Assembly (NCBI GenBank): GCA_024405015.1
Contig: JAKSPE010000001.1
Span: forward strand, 1-64,000
Direction of reading: 5' to 3'
Source of the DNA: Sphaerochaetaceae bacterium
GTDB taxonomy: Bacteria; Spirochaetota; Spirochaetia; Sphaerochaetales; Sphaerochaetaceae
Length of the DNA: 64,000 nucleotides
The translations under genes were made by a program, and so were the position numbers. Position 1 is the stretch's first letter. Each line of letters opens with the position of its first letter. Shown here piece by piece: positions 50,071 to 57,574 of this stretch. The notes beneath the pieces were generated by a model. That model was not told where the DNA came from, searched no databases, and saw only the letters and a program-made list of their open reading frames with translations.

Positions 50071-51216
50071 TTACGTTCCACGTCGCAAGATGGAAAGATA
50101 GTCTTCATAGCAATAGATTCTGGTCTTTCCGGTCTTGGAGGACAGTTGCAGAATACCCTTGTCTATGAGAATCGAAACAGCATTTGCCACAGTGTTGTAG
50201 GACAGCCCCAAGGTCTCTGAAGTCTTTCGGATATCGATGATTGGAGTCTTCTCCAAAAGCTCAAATACTGCCGTTACCGTGGTTTTCTGACGATTAGACA
50301 GATCCGCCAGCTTTTTGACATCCCGCGCATGAAGATCGGACAGCTGCTCAATGGTTGTAATTGCATCTGCGGCAGACTCTCTTACGGCATCCAGGAAAAA
50401 CCGTATCCACTGCTCATAATCGCCAGTCCTTCTGACCTCTTCCATGCGATCATAATACTCGATGCGATTCATCTTCAGATAATACGAAAGGTAGAGCACG
50501 GGAGCGGAAATGACCTTTCGATCCATTAGATAGAGTGTCATCAGAAGGCGTCCAACTCTTCCGTTTCCATCCAAGAATGGGTGAATCGTCTCAAACTGAT
50601 AATGGATGAGAGCTGCGGCAATCAGAGGGTGAAATTCCGCATTGGTGTTGATGAACTTCTCAAGGTCCGAAATCGCCTGCACCATGTCCACAGGGTTTGG
50701 TGGAACAAAACGAGCATTTCGGATTGTACTCCCTTGGCCTCCAATCCAATTCTGGGTATAGCGGAATTCCCCAGGGCTCTTTTCCTGACCCCGCACACCC
50801 TGCAAAAGTACGCCGTGGACCTCTTTCAGAAGCCTGTTACATAAAGGAAGCGTCTTTAGCCTTTCCATTCCATACTCGGTTGCCTTGATGTAATTCACGA
50901 CATCAGAAACATCAAGATTGGTATTCACATCAATCAGCGGATTTAGAACATCATCCAAGGAGCACTGTGTTCCCTCAATCTGCGAGGAAAGCAGCGCTTC
51001 CTTTCGGACATACATGGACAGAAACAGATCCATATTCGGGATTCTTGGAGAAAGGCTTTCCAGAATCTTGATGTTCACACTGGCGTCAATCACTTTCTCA
51101 AACAGATCCATATCAATCGCGATAGGAGGCTCTGGTGGCAAAGCAGCAGGTCGGAAGGAGTTGTAGGACATCTCCCCTTCCAGATTGCTTACCATACAGC
51201 CAGCACGATTGTTCAT
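50071..51216 (-). CDS. Fic-domain AMPylase with C-terminal winged helix
   Basis: The 381-residue protein has a canonical Fic motif HPFLDGNGRVGR (212-223) with the catalytic His. It also has an N-terminal inhibitory helix of class II Fic proteins, SSQIEG (77-82), whose Glu blocks the ATP site. The C-terminus (about 310-381, ETLGLSYNTVANAVSILIDKGIL) is a winged helix, suggesting DNA binding. Fic proteins transfer AMP to protein side chains. AGGAGG precedes ATG 51216; longer in-frame starts lack support. TTGAAAT-type inverted repeats lie across its promoter, which fits autoregulation. Confidence 0.88.
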   Translation of the reverse strand: MNNRAGCMVSNLEGEMSYNSFRPAALPPEPPIAIDMDLFEKVIDASVNIKILESLSPRIPNMDLFLSMYVRKEALLSSQIEGTQCSLDDVLNPLIDVNTNLDVSDVVNYIKATEYGMERLKTLPLCNRLLKEVHGVLLQGVRGQEKSPGEFRYTQNWIGGQGSTIRNARFVPPNPVDMVQAISDLEKFINTNAEFHPLIAAALIHYQFETIHPFLDGNGRVGRLLMTLYLMDRKVISAPVLYLSYYLKMNRIEYYDRMEEVRRTGDYEQWIRFFLDAVRESAADAITTIEQLSDLHARDVKKLADLSNRQKTTVTAVFELLEKTPIIDIRKTSETLGLSYNTVANAVSILIDKGILQLSSKTGKTRIYCYEDYLSILRRGT

Positions 51217-51263
51217 AAAAGCCTCCTGACAGATTGCATGGAAACTTGCGTTTCCCCATGTCA

Positions 51264-51381
51264 ATTATACACAGAAATTTCAATAAATCAATGTTTCTTG
51301 AAATATACAAAACCGAGAAAACTCAAGATAATGGCATAACTTGAAATTTCTCCCCTAAAAATGCCCCAGCAATTTCAAGTT
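51264..51381 (-). promoter_or_regulatory. fic promoter with two TTGAAAT-type inverted repeats
   Basis: On the minus strand, TTGATT (51286-51291) and TATAAT (51264-51269) have a 16-bp spacer. ATTTCAA (51277-51283) lies in the spacer and TTGAAAT (51298-51304) just upstream of the -35. Further up, AACTTGAAATT (51338-51348) and AATTTCAAGTT (51371-51381) form a perfect 11-bp inverted repeat. Confidence 0.65.
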
Positions 51382-51437
51382 CCAATTCTTAAAGTCACCA
51401 TATTCCTCTTTTGTGCGGATTTCGTCATACTGTAGCC

Positions 51438-52754
51438 ATGAAGACGAAACGGGAACTTGGTGAAGGGAAAATGCTGCCTTTGGTATTGTCCATGGCAATG
51501 CCGCTTGTGCTTTCCATGGCATTTCAGGCGGTGTACAACATCACCGACAGCCTTTTCATCTCCCACTACTCCAGCATTGCCTTCGCAGGGGTCACGCTGG
51601 TGGAGCCTCTGGTGTTCCTTTCCCAGACCATCGCCAACGGAATCGGAACCGGAACATCCTCGCTTCTGTCCAAATGTCTTGGAGAGCGAGACAACGAGAA
51701 AGCTCGCAAGGCAGTCGGTACCGGTTGGGCTGTTTCTTGCATTGCCTGTGCTTTCTTCTTTTTGGCATACCTGCTTTTCGCAAAGCCGTTTGTCCGATTC
51801 TTCACCACCGATGTAGAAGCTGCGGTAGCTGGTAGAAGCTATCTGCAGGTCTTTGCCTTAGGCATTCCATTTCTGTTTCTTTCTGCCATGTGCTCATTTC
51901 TTCTGCAAAGCCATGGAGATACAAAAGCATCCATGAAGATTCTGGTCTCAGGCTCGGTTCTGAACATCGCACTGGACCCGGTTTTCGTGTTCCTTCTGGA
52001 CTTGGGAGCAACAGGTGCGGCCATTGCGACCGTCATAGGCCATGCCGCATCGGCAATCATCGGTGTCGCTTTGTTGGTCAGCAGACAGGTCAATGCCAAG
52101 ATCTTGCTGTTTGATGTTGCCTCTGCAAAGCGAATCCTATTCATCGCCCTTCCAGCCTTCCTTTCAACAGGAGCAGGGTCTTTGACGAGCCTTGTAATCA
52201 ACAAACTCATCATCGGCTATGGCGTTGAGGAGATGGTCGTCTACGGCATGTATCTGAAGATGGAGTCCTTCCTGTTTTTGGCTGCACACGGCGTCTCCTC
52301 GGCACTAGTGGTCATTGCCGCCTACAACTATGGACAGCGCACCATGGGCCGCGTGAGATCCGCCTACCGCTATTCACTTGTCATCGGATGGATTGCCATG
52401 ATTCTGGGTTTTGCCTTCCTACAGGCTTTTGCACCATACCTAGTAAGGCTCTTTGCCGATGACAAAGCTCTTGTCGGTCGTGGAATCATATGCTTCCGCA
52501 TCACGTCTTTGTGCCTTTTGTTCTCATCGGTCAACATCATCACGCAGGGTCTCATGCAGGGCCTAGGAAAAGGCTTTCGAAGTCTCTTTCTCGGCTACAT
52601 GCGATTTTTCATGTTCCTGATTCCATTTGCATTCCTATTGTCCCATTTCTTTGGTGTGAGAGGAATCTACGCATCTTACTTCGCTGCGGATGTGCCGACC
52701 CTTCTTCTGGATTACATCGTGTACCAGAGAACCCGAAAGGAAATGTTGAAATAA
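51438..52754 (+). CDS. MATE-family efflux transporter (second)
   Basis: The 438-residue protein has 12 membrane helices with the MATE pattern (AFQAVYNITDSLFISHYSSIAFAGVTLVEPL and LPAFLSTGAGSLTSLVINKLIIGYG). It belongs to a different branch from the MATE protein at 23623-24984. ATG 51438 has no Shine-Dalgarno. CATACT ends six bases before it, though the -35 is weak, so a leaderless start is possible. It is divergent from fic and shares its regulatory region, so the same regulator might affect both. Confidence 0.88.
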   Translation: MKTKRELGEGKMLPLVLSMAMPLVLSMAFQAVYNITDSLFISHYSSIAFAGVTLVEPLVFLSQTIANGIGTGTSSLLSKCLGERDNEKARKAVGTGWAVSCIACAFFFLAYLLFAKPFVRFFTTDVEAAVAGRSYLQVFALGIPFLFLSAMCSFLLQSHGDTKASMKILVSGSVLNIALDPVFVFLLDLGATGAAIATVIGHAASAIIGVALLVSRQVNAKILLFDVASAKRILFIALPAFLSTGAGSLTSLVINKLIIGYGVEEMVVYGMYLKMESFLFLAAHGVSSALVVIAAYNYGQRTMGRVRSAYRYSLVIGWIAMILGFAFLQAFAPYLVRLFADDKALVGRGIICFRITSLCLLFSSVNIITQGLMQGLGKGFRSLFLGYMRFFMFLIPFAFLLSHFFGVRGIYASYFAADVPTLLLDYIVYQRTRKEMLK

Positions 52755-52764
52755 CGTCATAAAC

Positions 52765-52795
52765 GAAAAAAGTCCTCTCCGATTCGGAAAGGACC
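52765..52795 (-). terminator. terminator of the PAP2 gene
   Basis: On the minus strand, GTCCT..CCG / CGG..AGGAC forms a stem with a 2-by-2 internal mismatch and a 3-base loop, followed by TTTTTTCG. It lies between convergent genes. Confidence 0.75.
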
Positions 52796-52817
52796 TTCTC
52801 CATTATTGTGTTTCACT

Positions 52818-53726
52818 TCAAACGAAGAGCTTCAGTTTTCTACCAAGAAGCGGATAGACACCGCAGGCCCAGAAGCCAATCAGGAAGTAGCGAAGAGCTC
52901 GTGTCACAGAGTTGTAGATTCCAACTGCCACAAACAGAGGCTTGAGACCCTCCAGAATCAGAACGACACCGACCATACCAATCACGAAGCGGATGATCTT
53001 GGTCTTCAGACTGCCAGATTCCGCATCGAAATCGAATCTGCTGCGCTCCAGCGCATAGCCCAAACAGGCACCGGAGAGGATTGCAAATGCAAGGTTCAAA
53101 TCCTCAAATGCCATGTAGTCAACCTTCTCGCCATTCAGAAGAATTCCGATGACAACCCAGATGACGGTCATTACCAGGCCCAGGATGATCATGATCTTGA
53201 TGGACTTCTCCTTGTTGTCATACATGGAGCTGAACAGATCATACAGAAGAACGCTTGCGCCACAACCGATCAGAAGGCCACCAACGACATCCAATGGCCA
53301 GTGTACGCAAAGATACATTCTGGAAAGGCCAACAAGCAGAATGACAACAGCACAGACTCTGGAAAGCCACTTCTTCTTGAAGGCTCTTGAGATGGAACTG
53401 AAGGTTGCACTGCAATTGGTGGTATGACCACTTGGGAAGGAGTATCCGGTTGCTGTACTCATTCTGACGGAGTCTAGGCCATCAATGACCATCCACGGTC
53501 TTGGGAAACGGATGATTGCCTTGGCAATTCCCATAACGGTAGAAGCGGACAGAAGAGACATGCAGACTCCAAAGCCTTTCTTCTTATTCACATTCCAGAA
53601 GATGTATACGACAAATGCAATTAGAAGTCCTTCTTCACCAAATGCCGTGATCAGCTGCACAAGTGCATCCAAAAATCCGTTATGCAGACTTGCAAAGAAC
53701 AGTAATATCTGTTTTTGGATCTCCAT
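52818..53726 (-). CDS. PAP2-type membrane phosphatase
   Basis: The 302-residue protein has about eight membrane segments and the three PAP2 motifs: KAIIRFPRP, PSGHTT and SRMYLCVHWPLDVVGG. It dephosphorylates a lipid phosphate such as undecaprenyl pyrophosphate or phosphatidic acid on the outer face of the inner membrane. GGAGGG precedes the ATG. It is monocistronic with a terminator behind it. Which lipid it uses is not readable. Confidence 0.9.
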   Translation of the reverse strand: MEIQKQILLFFASLHNGFLDALVQLITAFGEEGLLIAFVVYIFWNVNKKKGFGVCMSLLSASTVMGIAKAIIRFPRPWMVIDGLDSVRMSTATGYSFPSGHTTNCSATFSSISRAFKKKWLSRVCAVVILLVGLSRMYLCVHWPLDVVGGLLIGCGASVLLYDLFSSMYDNKEKSIKIMIILGLVMTVIWVVIGILLNGEKVDYMAFEDLNLAFAILSGACLGYALERSRFDFDAESGSLKTKIIRFVIGMVGVVLILEGLKPLFVAVGIYNSVTRALRYFLIGFWACGVYPLLGRKLKLFV

Positions 53727-53857
53727 CTTGCCCTCCTTTGCGCGCGGTCAATACAATGCCTGGTCCAATATTATAGTAAAAACAGAGGCTTTCCAAGCCG
53801 TTTTGCTTATACTGGAAACGAATCTGAAATGTTTTTCAAATTTTTTTCGCATGATTG

Positions 53858-53886
53858 TTGACAAAGGTAAATGAATATTGTAAGTT
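53858..53886 (+). promoter_or_regulatory. tRNA-Asp promoter
   Basis: TTGACA (53858-53863) and TAAGTT (53881-53886) have a 17-bp spacer, 12 bases before the tRNA. Confidence 0.65.
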
Positions 53887-53898
53887 CATATTGCGTTT

Positions 53899-53972
53899 GG
53901 GATCTTGGTGAAGCTGGTTATCACGCCACCCTGTCACGGTGGAGGCCACGGGTTCGAGCCCCGTAGATCTCG
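53899..53972 (+). tRNA. tRNA-Asp (anticodon GTC)
   Basis: The 74-nt cloverleaf has acceptor GGGATCT/AGATCTC (one G-T pair), anticodon stem CCACC/GGTGG around loop CTGTCAC, and a CGGGTTCGAGCCCCG T-arm. The discriminator is G, as expected for Asp. CCA is not encoded. Confidence 0.92.
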
Positions 53973-53982
53973 TAAAACAAAG

Positions 53983-54008
53983 ACCGACCTTAATAGGTCG
54001 GTTTTTTT
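53983..54008 (+). terminator. terminator after tRNA-Asp
   Basis: ACCGACC/GGTCGGT perfect stem with a 6-base loop is followed by TTTTTTTG. Confidence 0.9.
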
Positions 54009-54297
54009 GTGTCCTTTTTCGTATCCCTAAACAGCATTCCTTCTTTGTCAGAAAGGAAAGCACATTCATTTGCAATATAACTGTATCAATTTCATCCATT
54101 AACATTGCACATTTGTAATATGCAGGAGAGGAAAACAACCGTTTCTATTGCGTTTTTGATAAACTGGTGTGCATTTCGTGGTCAAGTATCCACATCAGTG
54201 GATAGAGTCCCCCTCAAAAGTATCAAAAAAATCGACAATCATGCCAAATGCAATATGAGCAGCACTTCCCTGTTTTGAAAAACACAACTCTCTAGGC
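54009..54297. other. 289-bp noncoding gap
   Basis: No gene is supported. The only structure is a perfect palindrome TATCCAC-atca-GTGGATA at 54187-54204. Sequence on both sides is AT-rich and featureless. Confidence 0.5.
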
Positions 54298-54335
54298 AAA
54301 AAAGAAGGGACTGCAACATCAGATGCTGCAGTCCC
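54298..54335 (-). terminator. terminator of the secreted esterase gene
   Basis: GGGACTGCA/TGCAGTCCC forms a long stem with further pairing inside (CAT-ctg-ATG), followed on the minus strand by TTCTTTTTT. Confidence 0.88.
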
Positions 54336-54364
54336 AAATATCACACTAGGAATTAGATTCTCAA

Positions 54365-56053
54365 TCAGTTAGCGGAAACTCCAAGAATTTCTGCTGCGTT
54401 AGCTGGACCATACTTGATCATGTGCTCTGTAGCCTCATCAAGAAGCTCGATGTTTGTCATGTTGGATGTATGACCCATGCCGAAGAAGTGTACGCTGTAA
54501 CCATCGTAGTATGGCTCAGTTGTCTTCTCAAGGAAGTCCTCAACCAGGTACTGTGAAAGGTTCAGGTAGTAGTTATCCATCTCACCGCCTCTGAGGTGAA
54601 GCTTTCCAACAAGCTTTGGACCAACTTCAGACCAGTTGTTCTCAAGGTAGTAAAGGATATCGAAGTGCTCCTGCCAGTAAGCGACTGTATCCTTGTTGAT
54701 GTCACCTGTGACTGGATCCCAAACACGCTGTGGATAGCCGTCCTCTCCGACTGGACCATAGACTGCCTCCCAACCAGACCAGCAACCAAGAGATGTTGCA
54801 GGACCGCCGCTAAGAGCTGTTTCCCAGTGGTTCTCCTGAGCGATTGTCCATCTTGGAGTTCCATCTGTGCTACGAGCGGAAGGAAGTTCACACTGCATCC
54901 AACCCTGGTCAACATAGAAACCGTTGGAAGCCTTGTAAAGGTCGACGATCTGATAAGCGTGGAAGCTCATTCCATCTGGACAGAAGACCCAAGCACCACC
55001 GAATACATCTGGGTAGAAGCACTGGAGAGCCATTGACTCCCAACCACCGTTTGAACCACCGGCAACAAGGCGTGCCCATGTCTCTGGGATTCCACCATAT
55101 GTCTCTTCCATGTATGGGATGACTTCGTTGATGAATGCATCACCACATGGACCCATGTTAGCACTGTTGACCCAGTACATGTTGTCGTAGTACATGTTTG
55201 CGTCACGTGTTGTCATGATGATCATCTCTGGAGCATCACCGCTGTTCCAGTACTCTGTGAAGGCTGCGTTTCTGCCATAGCTGCAAGGTGCGCTGCTGCC
55301 AACCCAGTGTCCCTGGTAGTAAAGGACTGGATACTGCTTGGATGGATCGTAGTTGACTGGAAGGAGAATGTTGAGTCCGATGTAAACATCAGTTCCCCAG
55401 AACTCACTCAGGCAATCACTCTTGATCTTGTCGAAGACGACACAATCGTAATTGCTCTTTGGGTTACCCTGGTGGTCAACCTGTCCTTCCTCAAGCTCAT
55501 AGCCAAGCTCGATCATGTTGGAAAGTGTCAGCTCAATGGTAGCCTCGTCATTGACCTCAGCCATGATAGCTTCTGTGTAGTAGTTGTATGGGTTGTTTGT
55601 TACGCTACCGCCACCACCGTGCTCTTCCATACCCCAGAGAGTAACGCCGTCTGCACGATTGAACTGTGTGTAGACAACAAACAGTGCCTGAACTGCATAC
55701 TCGCCAGCTGGGATCTCAGAAAGCTGCATTGGATAGCCATAGATATCTGGATCAGAAGCTGTCATTGTGATGACGTCACCAGCCTTGAGACCGAATACTG
55801 TCTTTCCGAAAACAGGACAACCAGTAACATCGATGTTGCTGAAGACCTTTCCGCTTCTTGGGATACTTTCATCAATGACGAAAAGAAGACGTCCGTTAAG
55901 CTCGCCCTCAAAATCATTTGGAATAGTTACATTAACTGTGAATTCAGCCTTCTCAGGAGCCTTAGCGGTCTCAGCGACTGCCTCAGCGAAGACTGAAGAA
56001 GAAACTAACAATGCAAATACGATGCAAAATGCGATCTTTGCCAGTTTTTTCAT
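54365..56053 (-). CDS. secreted esterase-like alpha/beta hydrolase
   Basis: The 562-residue protein has a signal peptide (about 1-22, KKLAKIAFCIVFALLVSSSVFAEA). A strand-rich N-terminal domain follows (about 35-180, EFTVNVTIPNDFEGELNGRL). The C-terminal part is an esterase D/enterochelin-esterase-like alpha/beta hydrolase with nucleophile elbow GGSNGGW and a His in FFGMGHTSNM. It may act on esters of plant or host polymers in the periplasm or outside. ATG 56053 follows GAGGAAGG by eight bases. TTTACA/AATAAT with a 16-bp spacer lies upstream. It is monocistronic with a strong terminator. The substrate is unknown. Confidence 0.8.
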   Translation of the reverse strand: MKKLAKIAFCIVFALLVSSSVFAEAVAETAKAPEKAEFTVNVTIPNDFEGELNGRLLFVIDESIPRSGKVFSNIDVTGCPVFGKTVFGLKAGDVITMTASDPDIYGYPMQLSEIPAGEYAVQALFVVYTQFNRADGVTLWGMEEHGGGGSVTNNPYNYYTEAIMAEVNDEATIELTLSNMIELGYELEEGQVDHQGNPKSNYDCVVFDKIKSDCLSEFWGTDVYIGLNILLPVNYDPSKQYPVLYYQGHWVGSSAPCSYGRNAAFTEYWNSGDAPEMIIMTTRDANMYYDNMYWVNSANMGPCGDAFINEVIPYMEETYGGIPETWARLVAGGSNGGWESMALQCFYPDVFGGAWVFCPDGMSFHAYQIVDLYKASNGFYVDQGWMQCELPSARSTDGTPRWTIAQENHWETALSGGPATSLGCWSGWEAVYGPVGEDGYPQRVWDPVTGDINKDTVAYWQEHFDILYYLENNWSEVGPKLVGKLHLRGGEMDNYYLNLSQYLVEDFLEKTTEPYYDGYSVHFFGMGHTSNMTNIELLDEATEHMIKYGPANAAEILGVSAN

Positions 56054-56257
56054 TTTTATTGCCTTCCTCATTAAAAGATTCACGCATCATTATTCACTTT
56101 TCATCCAAAATGTAAAGACACTTCTGTATTTTTTTACACCAAAAATTCACGTTTTCATACTTTTTAACTGAAATTTCGGAATTTTATTGCATTACTTGAT
56201 GCAAAATGTTGCATATTTAACGATTTCAAGAGCCCTTTCAAGGTGCAAAACATATGT

Positions 56258-56263
56258 TATAAT
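56258..56263 (+). promoter_or_regulatory. -10 element of a predicted leaderless trmO promoter
   Basis: Consensus TATAAT ends six bases before ATG 56270. The -35 is weak (CTTTCA at 17 bp). Confidence 0.55.
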
Positions 56264-56269
56264 AAAAAT

Positions 56270-56941
56270 ATGCAAATCAAACCCATCGCATTCATTCACA
56301 ATGACTACAAGGAAAAGTTCGGAATCCCACGCCAGAGCGGGCTTTCGGAATGCATATCCGAGATTGTATTTGAACCTGAATATAGCGACGTGAATGCGGT
56401 GCGAGGACTGGAAGGGTTTTCCCATCTCTGGCTGATCTGGGGCTTTTCTGAAAACGCGAAGGATGAATCTTTCCGACCAACAGTGCGACCACCCCGTCTT
56501 GGTGGCGATGTTCGAATGGGTGTCTTTGCCACACGCTCTCCTTTCCGACCAAACCAATTGGGGCTGTCCAGCGTAAAACTGAAAGGAATTGTACTCACCG
56601 AAAAAGGTCCGGTCATTCAAGTCATTGGAGCGGACCTTCTTGACGGCACCCCTATCTATGACATAAAACCCTACCTTCTGCAGTTTGACTGTCATAGAGA
56701 TGCAACAGAAGGTTTTGTCGGTCAGAACGAATACCAAACGCTTCGTGTAAACATTCCTGAAGATCTCATGAAACAGATTCCGCAAGAGAAACGGGAGCCT
56801 CTGCTTCAGGCACTTGCACAGGATCCAAGACCTCAGTACCAGCAGGACAGCGAACGAATCTATGGAATGCGCTATGCAGATATGAACATCAGATTCAAAG
56901 TCTGTGGTACGGAGCTGACCGTTATCGACATCGAAAGATGA
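56270..56941 (+). CDS. trmO: tRNA t6A37 N6-methyltransferase TrmO
   Basis: The 223-residue protein has the TrmO/YaeB pattern: IAFIHNDYKEKFGIPRQSGL at the start, LEGFSHLWLIWGF, and RPPRLGGDVRMGVFATRSPFRPNQLGLSSVKL. TrmO methylates N6 of threonylcarbamoyladenosine 37 in some tRNAs using SAM. There is no Shine-Dalgarno at ATG 56270; TATAAT lies six bases upstream. An in-frame start at 56243 would precede this promoter. The gene is followed by the second pair of dispersed repeats. Confidence 0.9.
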   Translation: MQIKPIAFIHNDYKEKFGIPRQSGLSECISEIVFEPEYSDVNAVRGLEGFSHLWLIWGFSENAKDESFRPTVRPPRLGGDVRMGVFATRSPFRPNQLGLSSVKLKGIVLTEKGPVIQVIGADLLDGTPIYDIKPYLLQFDCHRDATEGFVGQNEYQTLRVNIPEDLMKQIPQEKREPLLQALAQDPRPQYQQDSERIYGMRYADMNIRFKVCGTELTVIDIER

Positions 56942-56992
56942 AAGAACCCATGACAGTACGGATGTTTCTCTGCCTTTCACCCCAGCCCTATG

Positions 56993-57126
56993 CTCATGTG
57001 CATATACCATGTAAGGCCTGATCATACCCCTTTCAGGACGCCATGCGATGGCGCGCCAGGCTTAGCGGCCGCTTGCCATCCAAGCAGGCTGGTCTGAACA
57101 GGCATCACACAGCATCTGACACAATC
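56993..57126 (-). repeat. dispersed repeat element, copy C
   Basis: In reverse complement it runs from GATTGTGT to CACATGAG and shares with copy A the blocks GTGTGATGC, CAGCCTGC and GTCCTGAAAGGGGTATG. It sits head to head with copy D, 11 bp apart. Confidence 0.75.
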
Positions 57127-57137
57127 GAAAAATGTGT

Positions 57138-57284
57138 GATTGTGGATTGGTTGTGTCATTGCCTGTGCGTTCTAGAAGCCGTGGCCAAGAGCGCGCGGGC
57201 AGGATAGCCCTGCGCCGTCTTTTGGCCGGCTGCGGTCCCGAAGGGAAGCATGCATCAGGCTATGCATCAACCCATACACATGAG
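57138..57284 (+). repeat. dispersed repeat element, copy D
   Basis: It runs from GATTGTGG to CACATGAG, with GGGCAGGATAGCCC (as in copy A) and GCATGCATCAGGC. Copies C and D together make an inverted pair of about 290 bp. Confidence 0.75.
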
Positions 57285-57330
57285 CACGTGTCAGTATCTT
57301 TTCAAGGATTTTTGACCTCAATCCGTGACA

Positions 57331-57483
57331 TCGTAGTCTTTTACTACGAATTGAACACCTTTTCTTTCAAATCGTAGTCAGTCAACATGATATTCGAATC
57401 GTTTTTCACTGATTTTTTATGTCAAAACCGAAAATCGTTGTCTTTGACTACGATTGACCTCTGTTCTTGGAAGAATCGTAGTC
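57331..57483. repeat. cluster of TCGTAGTC motifs in both orientations
   Basis: TCGTAGTC occurs at 57331, 57372 and 57476; its complement (G)ACTACGA at 57343-57349 and 57446-57453; and a variant TCGTTGTC at 57435-57442. The first two form a small hairpin and the variant pairs with the 57446 site. It could be a binding-site cluster or a set of RNA hairpins. Confidence 0.55.
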
Positions 57484-57528
57484 ATCCTATTTTGAAATGC
57501 TGATTCCAAGACTCTCAAAAATAGCAAA

Positions 57529-57554
57529 GGGACAATTGCACATGCAACTGTCCC
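57529..57554 (-). terminator. terminator of topA
   Basis: GGGACA-TTGCA / TGCAA-TGTCCC stem (one mismatch) with a short loop is followed on the minus strand by TTTGCTATTTTTG. It lies 20 bases past the stop. Confidence 0.75.
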
Positions 57555-57574
57555 TCTATCGTCTGCTATTCTCA

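Larger units (their letters stand above)
56942..57528. other. 587-bp intergenic region with repeat elements
   Basis: No gene is supported. It holds the repeat copies C and D (56993-57284) and a cluster of TCGTAGTC motifs (57331-57483). Short frames through the repeats have no recognisable domain. Confidence 0.65.

Noticed and set aside
54187..54204. Exact TATCC-N8-GGATA match to the E. coli HipB operator consensus.
   Set aside because: It is 47 kb from hipBA, no gene with a matching promoter lies beside it, and the local hipBA sites have a different sequence. It is most likely a chance palindrome.
56192..57025. A 277-codon frame antisense to trmO.
   Set aside because: TrmO motifs are unmistakable on the plus strand; the antisense frame has none and extends into repeat copy C.
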